Part shown: positions 7,769-15,089 of the stretch, in pieces
Position numbering within the stretch: position 1 is the first letter of the stretch
Layout: each line of letters opens with the position of its first letter
Assembly: GCF_900538805.1 (NCBI RefSeq)
Contig: NZ_UPZP01000012.1
Span: 1 to 34,594 of the forward strand
Direction of reading: 5' to 3'
DNA: 34,594 nucleotides
Source of the DNA: an uncultured Dialister sp.
GTDB lineage: Bacteria > Bacillota > Negativicutes > Veillonellales > Dialisteraceae
Program-made: the position numbers and the translations under genes
The notes under the pieces: model-generated
Databases searched by the model: none
What the model was told of the DNA's origin: nothing
What the model saw: the letters and a program-made list of their open reading frames with translations, nothing else

Positions 7769-8590
7769 CTATCCTTTCAAGCCGGTATGGGCTTCTTCCA
7801 CAACTTTTTCCACATCCGCCGATGTGATGTCCTTATCGGGCATCTCATTCTTCAGCCACGCCAGAAATTCGATATTTCCGGAGCCCCCCTTAATGGGCGA
7901 ATAGGTGAGGCCGTGGCAGTAGAGGTGTTCTTCTGCAAAGGCAGCCAGGGTGTCTTCGATGACTTCCGCATGCACCTTGGGATCCTTCACAATGCCCCCC
8001 TTCCCCACCTTTTCCCGGCCCGCTTCGAACTGGGGTTTGATGAGAATCACAAGGGAGCCGTCATCCTTCAGGATGGAGTGGACGGCAGGGATGATTTTTG
8101 TGACGGAAATAAAGGAAACGTCGGTGGAAATGAAATCCACCATTCCCCCAAGGAGGTCCTTCGTCACCACCTTGATATTCGTTTTCTCCATGTTCACCAC
8201 CTGGGGATTGGAACGGAGCTTCCAGTCCAGCTGGTTCGTGCCCACGTCGATGGCAAAGACCCTGGCAGCACCGTTCTGCAGGGCGCAGTCCGTGAAACCG
8301 CCGGTGGAAGCACCGATGTCCGCCATCACCTTTCCCTTAAGGTCGATGGAAAAGGTTTGGAGCGCCTTCTCCAGCTTATAGCCGCCCCGCCCCACATAGG
8401 GCATGACATGGCCCTTGATGCGGAGCCTGGCGTCCACAGGCACCTTCGTCCCCGCTTTATCCACAGGCACATCATTCACCAGAATGATGCCTTCCATAAT
8501 ATGACGTTTTGCATTCTCCCGGCTTTCAAAAAATCCCTGCTCCACCAGGAGCACATCAAGCCGTTCTTTCTTTACTTTCCGGTTAGCCAA
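7769..8590 (-). CDS. tlyA: TlyA-family rRNA 2'-O-methyltransferase (hemolysin A family)
   Basis: A 273-residue TlyA-family protein: an N-terminal S4 RNA-binding domain (about 9-70), then an FtsJ/RrmJ-like SAM methyltransferase domain with YVGRGGYKLEKAL and the SAM loop ADIGASTGGFTDCAL (residues 90-104), plus the downstream VSFISVTKIIP and IKPQFEAGREKVGKGGIVKD motifs. In mycobacteria the enzyme methylates C1409 of 16S and C1920 of 23S rRNA; here the substrate is inferred from the family. The start is TTG: no ATG lies at the right place, and GAGGT stands six bases upstream. It is the first gene of tlyA-nadK. No confident promoter is visible upstream, where the repeat region begins. Confidence 0.92.
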   Translation of the reverse strand: MANRKVKKERLDVLLVEQGFFESRENAKRHIMEGIILVNDVPVDKAGTKVPVDARLRIKGHVMPYVGRGGYKLEKALQTFSIDLKGKVMADIGASTGGFTDCALQNGAARVFAIDVGTNQLDWKLRSNPQVVNMEKTNIKVVTKDLLGGMVDFISTDVSFISVTKIIPAVHSILKDDGSLVILIKPQFEAGREKVGKGGIVKDPKVHAEVIEDTLAAFAEEHLYCHGLTYSPIKGGSGNIEFLAWLKNEMPDKDITSADVEKVVEEAHTGLKG

Positions 8591-8599
8591 ATGGGTACC

Positions 8600-9456
8600 T
8601 CGTTGTTTGTGATAATAGCGGCTGGCGCCGCAAATAAAAAAGGGGGGGCGGCTGGCGCCGCAGGTTGGGACCGCCTCACGGCGGCGGGTTGTGTAGAAGG
8701 GTTGTGTTCGCTTCGCTCAAGGGGAAGGTATCGCCGCTTAGCGGCGATGAGTATAAAGACAGCGTTACGGGATTTGCCTTCCCGCCTCCCACCGTCATCC
8801 TGAGCGACAGCGAAGGATCTCGGTAAAAGCCGTTAGTGTCGCAGCTGTTGCTAAATACCAGTCGGCGGGAATTCGGACCTATCCTCAGGGCTTCGCCCAG
8901 CTCCTTTCTGAGGAAGGAGCCTTTGCCGCCTGAGGCGGCAGCGCTGCCTGTCGGCAGCGAAAACCAAACAACCGCCCTGGCGGGCGTTGGAAATGCACCC
9001 CTATCCCCGCCTGCGGCGGTACTTCCCCCGGAGGGGGAAGTCTGCGCTCCGCTTCCCTTAGTGCAAACTTAAGCCACTCATTGCATAGCGCCGCTAGCAC
9101 CTCCCCCTCCGGGGTGGCAAGCGAACACGATTCGTAGGGAGCCCTTGGGCGACTGAAAATCGTGTGAGACGCTTTCCCGTGGAGAGGTGCCGTAGGCAGA
9201 AGGGGTGCATTTCCAACATGCCGCAGGCGTGGTTGGCTTGTTTTCCCCCGGCGAAGCCCGGTTGTTTGGTTTTACTAGCCCACTAGCCCACTAGCCCACT
9301 AAAGTTGTTTTATTCAAACTGGCGCCCCTTCTTTTTGAAGGGCGCCCACCACAACCCTCGCGCCATCGGCGCGTCAAACTTTAGAACCCTCAGGCCGCAG
9401 GTCTGTCAAACCTCGGCCCGAAGGGCCGTCAACCCTCACGGCCTCCGGCCGTGTCC
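8600..9456. repeat. Mosaic intergenic repeat region
   Basis: About 860 bases with no credible gene. Bases 8650-8760 (GCGCAGGTTGGGACCGCCT frame, then TCGCCGC/GCGGCGA) are a copy of 11720-11820, where the last hairpin is instead GCGGC/GCCGC. Bases 8765-8880 hold the CATCCTGAGCGACAGCGAAG module. Bases 8940-9355 are homologous over several hundred bases to 13640-13990, including a hairpin with arms ACACGATT/AATCGTGT at 9125-9165. Tandem CTAGCCCA units follow at 9276-9300. Bases 9350-9450 carry four successive palindromes in the CCCTC...GTCAA frame up to the ispA stop. Confidence 0.8.
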
Positions 9457-10335
9457 CTACTTCTTCCTATGCACCATGAGTTCAGTCAGTTCATAGAGAA
9501 TTGTACTATCAAAGGGGAGTTTTGCCAATGCCTCTTTCGCAAGTTCCGCTTCTTCTTCTGCGTATTTCTCCGCTTTTTCTACGCCCAGGATGGTGACGAA
9601 GGTGGATTTGTGGTCTTTTTCGTCCTGCCCGGGCATTTTGCCCATGTCTTCCAGGTTTCCCTTTTCGTCCAAGAGGTCGTCGGTGATTTGGAAGAGGAGG
9701 CCCAGGTGGGCGGCGAAGGTTTCGAGGAGCAGCCTGTCCTTCAGGGACGCTCCTGCCACGGCGCAGGCCATGGAGACGGGGGCGGCAAGGAGGCAGCCTG
9801 TTTTGCAGGCATCCAGGGTTTTGAGCTGGGAAAGGGTCAGGGGCTTTCCCTCGGCTTCCATGTCCTGGGCCTGGCCGCCTACCATGCCTTCGGGGCCGGC
9901 GGCGCGGGCGAGGATGTCTATAAGTTCGATCCTTACGTCCGCGGGAATCTGTTTCTGCTCCGCCAGGAGCTGGAAGGCAAAGGTCAGAAGGCCGTCGCCG
10001 GCCTGAGTGGCCATGCCGGCACCGTAGACTTTATGGTTGGTGAGCCGGCCGCGGCGGTAGTCGTCGTTGTCCATGGCCGGGAGGTCGTCGTGGATTAAAG
10101 AATAGGTGTGCACGCATTCCAGGGCGCAGGCGGCGTCCACATAGCGGCTGCTGTCCACGCCCAGGGTATCCAGCACCGTGAGAAAGAGGAAGGGGCGGAT
10201 CCGCTTCCCTCCTGCCAGGAGGCTGTAGTTCATGGCGTCGTAGAGTGTCTTGTGCTCAAGCCGGTCCGATTTCAAAAGGACCGCCAGTCTGTCATTGATG
10301 AGCTTCTGTTTTACTTTCAGCGCTTCCCGAATCAT
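9457..10335 (-). CDS. ispA: Polyprenyl (geranyl/farnesyl) diphosphate synthase
   Basis: A 292-residue short-chain trans-isoprenyl diphosphate synthase, condensing IPP with DMAPP/GPP to give FPP (or GGPP) for undecaprenyl and quinone synthesis. The first aspartate-rich motif is IHDDLPAMDNDDYRRG (DDLPAMD, residues 83-89, the form with two extra residues typical of bacterial enzymes), the second is DDLLDEKG (219-226); AGGKRIRP binds IPP. The gene overlaps the end of xseB by 44 bases and is the third gene of xseA-xseB-ispA, a classic Firmicute order normally followed by dxs and tlyA; dxs is missing here. Product chain length cannot be read from sequence with certainty. Confidence 0.94.
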   Translation of the reverse strand: MIREALKVKQKLINDRLAVLLKSDRLEHKTLYDAMNYSLLAGGKRIRPFLFLTVLDTLGVDSSRYVDAACALECVHTYSLIHDDLPAMDNDDYRRGRLTNHKVYGAGMATQAGDGLLTFAFQLLAEQKQIPADVRIELIDILARAAGPEGMVGGQAQDMEAEGKPLTLSQLKTLDACKTGCLLAAPVSMACAVAGASLKDRLLLETFAAHLGLLFQITDDLLDEKGNLEDMGKMPGQDEKDHKSTFVTILGVEKAEKYAEEEAELAKEALAKLPFDSTILYELTELMVHRKK

Positions 10336-10558
10336 GGTTTTCCATCTCCTTTTCCAAGAGTTCCTCTGTCTTTTGTGAAATCACCGTAAGCTCGCCGTCC
10401 ACTTCATTCAAAATGGAGAGGCAGCGGGCTGCGGCTTCCATGCCCTCTTTATAGACCGCCGCCATTTCATCGATGGCCGAGTCTTTTGAGGAAATCCGGC
10501 GAGCTGCGTCCTTTAGGATTTCCATGCTTTCTTCAAATGTAAGCGATTTATTGTCCAT
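10292..10558 (-). CDS. xseB: Exodeoxyribonuclease VII small subunit
   Basis: An 88-residue XseB, the small helical subunit that in several copies decorates the large subunit of exonuclease VII. SLTFEESMEILKDAARRISSKDS is the family N-terminal helix hairpin. The ATG chosen has AAGGAG upstream and lies inside the end of xseA (11-base overlap), indicating translational coupling; an upstream in-frame start would add 14 residues unlike the family. The C-terminal 14 codons overlap ispA, giving a short acidic tail not conserved in relatives. Confidence 0.9.
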   Translation of the reverse strand: MDNKSLTFEESMEILKDAARRISSKDSAIDEMAAVYKEGMEAAARCLSILNEVDGELTVISQKTEELLEKEMENHDSGSAESKTEAHQ

Positions 10559-11609
10559 GTCCCCCGCTCCTTTGCAGGCAAACCAGTAATTCCAGCACAT
10601 CCCGGTACCGGGATTTCAAACAGCTTTCCTTTTCCCTGTCAAGACAAAGCATGAGGGACTTGATTTCCAGCCGAAGACTTTGGAGGCGTTCCGGGGAAAT
10701 CCTCTCCTTCATGGAAACCAGAATCCCCGCGATTTCCTGTTTCTTCGAAAGGAAACGGGATTTCCGCGATTCCTCCAGCTCCTTTGCGGCGTTTCCAAGA
10801 AGGGAAAGCCACGCCGCCCGTTCCGGTATGGCCATTTCCGCCGCCTGGGTAGGCGTGGACGCGCGCCGGTCGGCGGCAAGGTCGGAAAGGGTGGTGTCCG
10901 TCTCATGGCCCACGGCGGAAATCAAAGGGATGGTGCATGCATGGATGGCTTCCAGAAGCACCCTTTCGTTAAAAGGACGAAGGTCATCCTCCGCCCCGCC
11001 GCCACGGGCCAAAATCAGCACATCCGGCTTGTCCCTCGCCCCTTGGGCTTCACGGATTTTTTCCGCCATGTCAAGGGCCGCCCCCTCCCCCTGCACCGAC
11101 GTGCTGTAGAGGGTATACCGGACGCAGGGATTCCGGAGGCGCCCGGTCTTCACGATATCATGGACCACCGCGCCGCTTTCGGACGAAATAATGCCGATGT
11201 GGAAAGGAAAAGGCGGCAGCCCCTTCTTCCGGAAGGGGTCAAAATACCCCTTCTCCTCCAGCTCCTTCATCATGGCGTCCTTTTCCTCGGCGTCCCGGCT
11301 CTTTTGGACATCCATCACCCGCTCCACAAAGAGCACCGGCCAGCCGGAGGAAGTGTTGAAACGGATATCCCCCAGCACCGTGGCCTCCATGCCGCTTTCA
11401 AGACTTCTGGTAAGAAAAGCACCGCCCATTCGGCCGATCAGGCAGAAAAGACGAGACTCCTCCCCCAGAAGGGTGAAATAAGTGACGCCGGAGAAATGGG
11501 CGTGCACAGAGGAAATCATCCCCCGCACAGCCACATGGCTGAATACATAATCTTTCTTCATTCGCCCCGCCAGAAGACGGGAGCATTCGTTGACTGAGTA
11601 GATTTTCAT
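10548..11609 (-). CDS. xseA: Exodeoxyribonuclease VII large subunit
   Basis: A 353-residue XseA, catalytic subunit of the ssDNA-specific exonuclease VII. An N-terminal OB fold (about 1-100, VRGMISSVHAHFSGVTYFTLL), then the exonuclease domain with GIISSESGAVVHDIV, the ARGGGAEDDLRPFNE motif (201-215; usually RGGGSxEDLWxFN) and ISAVGHETDTTLSDLAADRRASTPTQAAE (residues 230-257). It is clearly shorter than typical XseA (400-450 aa): the long C-terminal coiled-coil stalk that binds XseB is reduced to about 90 residues. Start ATG; the upstream region is already repeat DNA and no clear promoter was found. First gene of xseA-xseB-ispA. Confidence 0.94.
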   Translation of the reverse strand: MKIYSVNECSRLLAGRMKKDYVFSHVAVRGMISSVHAHFSGVTYFTLLGEESRLFCLIGRMGGAFLTRSLESGMEATVLGDIRFNTSSGWPVLFVERVMDVQKSRDAEEKDAMMKELEEKGYFDPFRKKGLPPFPFHIGIISSESGAVVHDIVKTGRLRNPCVRYTLYSTSVQGEGAALDMAEKIREAQGARDKPDVLILARGGGAEDDLRPFNERVLLEAIHACTIPLISAVGHETDTTLSDLAADRRASTPTQAAEMAIPERAAWLSLLGNAAKELEESRKSRFLSKKQEIAGILVSMKERISPERLQSLRLEIKSLMLCLDREKESCLKSRYRDVLELLVCLQRSGGHGQ

Positions 11610-11614
11610 GATGT

Positions 11615-12680
11615 TTTATGGACACGCCCTTTGGGCGTGAGGGTTCAGAAGGTTCAGAGGGTTCAAAGGGTTCAAAGGGTTGTAGTGGCGGCTTCGCCGC
11701 AGTAAAAAAAGGGGCCGCGCCTGACGGCGCAGGTTGGGACCGCCTGACGGCGGCGGGTTGTGTAGAAGGGTTGTGTTCGCTGACGCTCAAGGGGGAAGGT
11801 AGCGGCTTCGCCGCAGTTTATAGCCCCCTTCCATAGGCAGAAATCCTGCAGAGGATTTCTGAGCCGGGCTCTTGTGTGAGCATAGCCTGCACATTAAGCG
11901 AACACCTTAAAGCCCGGCCAGCGGGTGGCGCCGTAGGCGACGGAGGATAGGGGCGTCAGGTTTTTACTATATCTTTTCGGTGTTCCTCAGGGCTCCCCCC
12001 AGCTCCATCCCGGTCGGGCAAACAAAAGGAAGGCCCTTCTTAATTCTCGTTGCCCCTTGAGGGGCCATAGGGTGTACGAGGTTAAGAATGATAATGTTGC
12101 TCCATTTCTGCTCTACGCAGGGCCAACTTCGGCTTTGTGGAGACCCTCTGCAGGGTCTCCACAAAGCGAAGAATCTTGGGAAGAATAGCAAGTGAGAAAA
12201 TGCCGGTAAATACCGGCCTGCGGTAAGGGTCTGTCATTTGGCGGCCAGCGATTAGGAGGCTTTCCTATTGGCGGCTGACCGGCTTTCATCAAAATGACAG
12301 TGGGGCGGGGAGGTACCGGTGCCATTTGTTTTCCTTCTCCATGACTGTAAAGCTGGCCGCCCCACATGTCATTTCGAGCGGGGCTGCGTGCAGGTATGGG
12401 GATATAGGTATTTGAGCTCCATTGAGGCTCTGAGTCGAGAAATCTTCCACCGCCATGCGGCTTGTCTCACTGGGGCAGGAGATTTCTCCACTTCGGTCGA
12501 AATGATAACGGGGCGGGGAGCACTTGTGACATTCATGGGGTTGTTCCATTCCGGCGTGAGATTTCTCCACTTCGGTCGAAATGACAGCGGCGGAGAGCAC
12601 TTGTGTCAATTCATTCCCTAAGCCCAATGGCTATCCGGCGGGCTTTTGGTGGTGGGACAGACGTGTTTCCGGGGAAAGGG
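11615..12680. repeat. Mosaic intergenic repeat region
   Basis: About 1.07 kb with no credible gene. It begins with palindrome ACGCC/GGCGT and five tandem GGTTCA(A/G)AGG-like units (11640-11680). Bases 11720-11820 copy 8660-8760; 11930-12125 copy 4375-4600. At 12136-12165 the hairpin is GTGGAGACCC/GGGTCTCCAC where the sister copies have GGCAATCC/GGATTGCC. Bases 12230-12300 hold a separate inverted pair around GGCGGCCAGC and GGCTTTCATCAAAATGACAG. Bases 12368-12620 are a roughly 250-base module (GTCATTTCGAGCGG..., AGATTTCTCCACTTCGGTCG twice) homologous to 24090-24310. Confidence 0.8.
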
Positions 12681-12683
12681 CAT

Positions 12684-12722
12684 GAAAAAAGAGGAAATGC
12701 TTCGCAAAAAGCATTTCCTCTT
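12684..12722 (-). terminator. Terminator after rpsD
   Basis: On the minus strand AAGAGGAAATGCTT pairs with AAGCATTTCCTCTT and is followed by six U residues, 30 bases beyond the rpsD stop. A strong Rho-independent terminator. Confidence 0.88.
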
Positions 12723-12751
12723 CTGCATCTGTCTCAGTCCACAGAGAACTA

Positions 12752-13345
12752 TTACTTGGAGTACAGTTCGACGATGTTGGTTTCGTTGACTTCGTCTTTG
12801 TAGGGGAGTTCGTCTCTCTGGGGGAAACGGGTGAGGGTTGCGGTCCAGTTGTCGAAGGACTTTTCGATGTAAGGAAGATCGAAGGTCTTCAGTTCCTGGA
12901 AGGACTGTTTGAACATTTCATTGGTTCTGTAGGATTCCTTCAGGGAAATCACCTGTCCGGGACGAACGGGGTAGGACGGAATGTCCACTCTCTTGCCGTC
13001 AACGGTGATGAGGCCGTGGGTAACCATCTGGCGAGCCTGACGGATGGAACGTGCAAAGCCTGCACGGTATACAAGGTTGTCCAGTCTGGTTTCCAGCAGG
13101 AACAGCAGGTTTTCGCCTACGACGCCGGACATTCTCCTTGCTTTATCATAATAGCGGTAGAACTGCTTTTCCAGCAGGTTGTACATCGCTTTAACCTTCT
13201 GCTTTTCAGCCAGCTGTACGCCGTATTCGGACTGTTTCTTCTGACGAGCGTCAGCGACCTGCCGTTTTAACGCTTTCGGATGGCCGTAAATGTTTACGCC
13301 GAAACGTCTGCTTGTCTTAAAACGGAGATTTCTGTTTGTTGCCAT
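12752..13345 (-). CDS. rpsD: 30S ribosomal protein S4
   Basis: A 197-residue S4, the 16S rRNA-binding assembly initiator of the 30S body. N-terminal RRFGVNIYGHPKALKRQ, then the S4 domain RLDNLVYRAGFARSIRQARQMVTHGLITVDGKRVDIPSYPVRPGQVI. No cysteines of the zinc-binding type are present. The ATG has GAGGTGAT upstream; an in-frame ATA four codons earlier is not needed. It stands alone with its own consensus promoter and terminator, as in Bacillus, rather than in the rpsM-rpsK-rpoA cluster. B. subtilis S4 represses its own message through the leader; the leader here is only about 46 bases and I cannot identify the S4-binding fold. Confidence 0.96.
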   Translation of the reverse strand: MATNRNLRFKTSRRFGVNIYGHPKALKRQVADARQKKQSEYGVQLAEKQKVKAMYNLLEKQFYRYYDKARRMSGVVGENLLFLLETRLDNLVYRAGFARSIRQARQMVTHGLITVDGKRVDIPSYPVRPGQVISLKESYRTNEMFKQSFQELKTFDLPYIEKSFDNWTATLTRFPQRDELPYKDEVNETNIVELYSK

Positions 13346-13398
13346 TGTGTAAATCACCTCTCTAAAAATTATGCTGATCGAATATGAACAGCTTTTAT

Positions 13399-13427
13399 AT
13401 TATAAGGGATTCATGGGGCAATGTCAA
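13399..13427 (-). promoter_or_regulatory. Consensus promoter of rpsD
   Basis: Minus-strand TTGACA (13427-13422), exactly 17 bases, TATAAT (13404-13399): a perfect sigma-A promoter. Transcription should begin near 13392. Confidence 0.92.
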
Positions 13428-13439
13428 TATATTTTTGGG

Positions 13440-14504
13440 AGTGGGGTGGTTAGTGGGACAGTGAGACAGTGGGGACTAGAAACTGGGGATTCGGGAATGG
13501 GGAATGGGGGACGCCCTGAGGAAATGGTAAATGGTGAATTGTAAATGGTAAATGAAGGTGGGCGGCTTCGCCGCCAGTATGGATAAAACAGCTTTAGTAG
13601 GCTAGTGAGCTGGTGGGCTAGTGAGCTGGTAAAAACCATACAACCGCCCTTACGGGCGAGGGAAATGCACCCCTTCTGCCGCCTGCGGCGGCGTCTCCCC
13701 CGGAGGGGGAGATTTGCTCTATGCTTTCCTTATTGCTAACTTAAGTTGCTCATTTTATAGCATGGCTAAAACTTCCCCCTCCGGGGTGGCAAAGGAACTG
13801 GATTTGTAGGGGAGTGAAACGACCCGAAAATCCAGTGACATGCTTCCCTTTAGGAGAAGTACCACCGCAGGCGGGGATAGGGGTGCATTTCCAACGAGCG
13901 AAGCGAGGTTTGCTTGTTTTCCTTTCGTGCCAGGGCGGTTGTAAAGGTTTTATCATAAGAGGCGTCTTATACGCTATAAAAGACGCCCACCGCCGCCGCG
14001 AAGCGGCACCTTCCCGCCGACTGGTATTTAACAGCATTTGCCTCATATGCTGCATGTACTGCGCGCATTCTGCATAGAATGCGCGAGTCGACCAAAGTTG
14101 GCCCTTAGCCTGCCCATAAAAGGGCCTTCCTTTTAGTTGGTCGACCGGCGATTCTTCACTTCGTTCAGAATGACGCGTAGGGCGGGAAGGGAATCCCGTA
14201 ACGCTGACTATATACTCATCGCCGCCAAAGGCGGCGATACCACAACCCTCAGCGGCCAAAGGCCGCTGTCAAACTTAAGAACCTTCCGGTCGAAGGCCGG
14301 TCAATCTTAAGAACCCTCTGAATCTGCAGGCCCGTCCCCCTTTGGTACTGGCGTACCACCTTTCCCCCTGTTCAGGGGGCACAATCATGGGGGCTAAATA
14401 CTGCGGCGGAGCCGCCACCACAACCCTCGCAGCCGCAGGCTGCGTCAAACTTTAGAACCTTAAGAACCTTCGGGCCGAAGGCCCGTCAACCTTTTCCTCC
14501 GAAC
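13440..14504. repeat. Mosaic intergenic repeat region
   Basis: About 1.06 kb without a credible gene. It opens with low-complexity GGGGAATGG-type and AATGGTAAATG-type repeats (13480-13560), then CTAGTGAGCTGGTGGG-like units (13595-13635). Bases 13640-13990 are homologous to 8940-9355 with a different internal hairpin (CTGGATT/AATCCAG at 13798-13835). Bases 14060-14150 include GACCAA...TTGGTC around GCCCATAAAAGGGC, an inverted form of a module at 6380-6405. Bases 14220-14500 carry TCGCCGCC/GGCGGCGA and four further palindromes in the CCCTC...GTCAA frame, ending at the trpG stop. Confidence 0.8.
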
Positions 14505-15089
14505 CTATTTCCCCCTTCTTTCCACTATGGCGAAGAAGTTTTCCAGGATTTTTCTTCCTTCCGGGGTCATGATGGATTCGGGGTGGAACTGGAGGCCGTA
14601 GGTGGGGTAGTTTCTGTGTTCCACGGCCATGATTTCACCGTCTTTGGTGCGGGCGGTGATTTTAAGGCAGGTGGGCATGGTGGATTCTACGGCGGCAAGG
14701 GAGTGGTAGCGGGCGGCTTTGATGGTAGGGCTCATGCCGGCAAAGAGGGGGCTTTCTGTGTCCAGGTCCACGTCGTAAGCTTTGCCGTGGACCAGTTCTT
14801 TGGCGTAGGAGACGGTGGCGCCGTAGCATTTGCAGATGGCCTGGTGGCCCAGGCATACTCCCAGGATGGGGAGGGTGGGGCCGAAGTGGCGGATGGCGTC
14901 GATGCAGATGCCTGCGTCTTCCGGCCGTCCGGGGCCCGGGGAGATGAGGAGGGCATCCGGTTTCATTTCTTCCAGTTCTTCCACGCTCAAGGCGTCGTTC
15001 CGGATGACTTTGATGTCGGGGTAGAGGCTCCCGGCCAGCTGGTAGAGATTGTATGAAAAGCTGTCATAGTTGTCGATGAGAATAATCAT
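14505..15089 (-). CDS. trpG: Anthranilate/aminodeoxychorismate synthase glutaminase subunit
   Basis: A 194-residue class I glutamine amidotransferase supplying ammonia to the TrpE partner. MIILIDNYDSFSYNLYQ is the family start, SPGPGRPEDAG the oxyanion segment, GVCLGHQAI contains the nucleophile Cys79, and QFHPESIMT contains His169 and Glu171. The ATG overlaps the trpE stop in an ATGA, with AGGAGG upstream, so the two are coupled. Such subunits can serve both tryptophan and folate (PabA); the Trp T-box in front of the operon argues for TrpG. No trpD, trpC, trpF, trpB or trpA follows. Confidence 0.93.
   Translation of the reverse strand: MIILIDNYDSFSYNLYQLAGSLYPDIKVIRNDALSVEELEEMKPDALLISPGPGRPEDAGICIDAIRHFGPTLPILGVCLGHQAICKCYGATVSYAKELVHGKAYDVDLDTESPLFAGMSPTIKAARYHSLAAVESTMPTCLKITARTKDGEIMAVEHRNYPTYGLQFHPESIMTPEGRKILENFFAIVERRGK

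Noticed and set aside
13750..14259. 169-codon minus-strand frame in the 13.4-14.5 kb repeat region
   Set aside because: Composed of mosaic modules also found elsewhere in other frames; no start signal or family resemblance.
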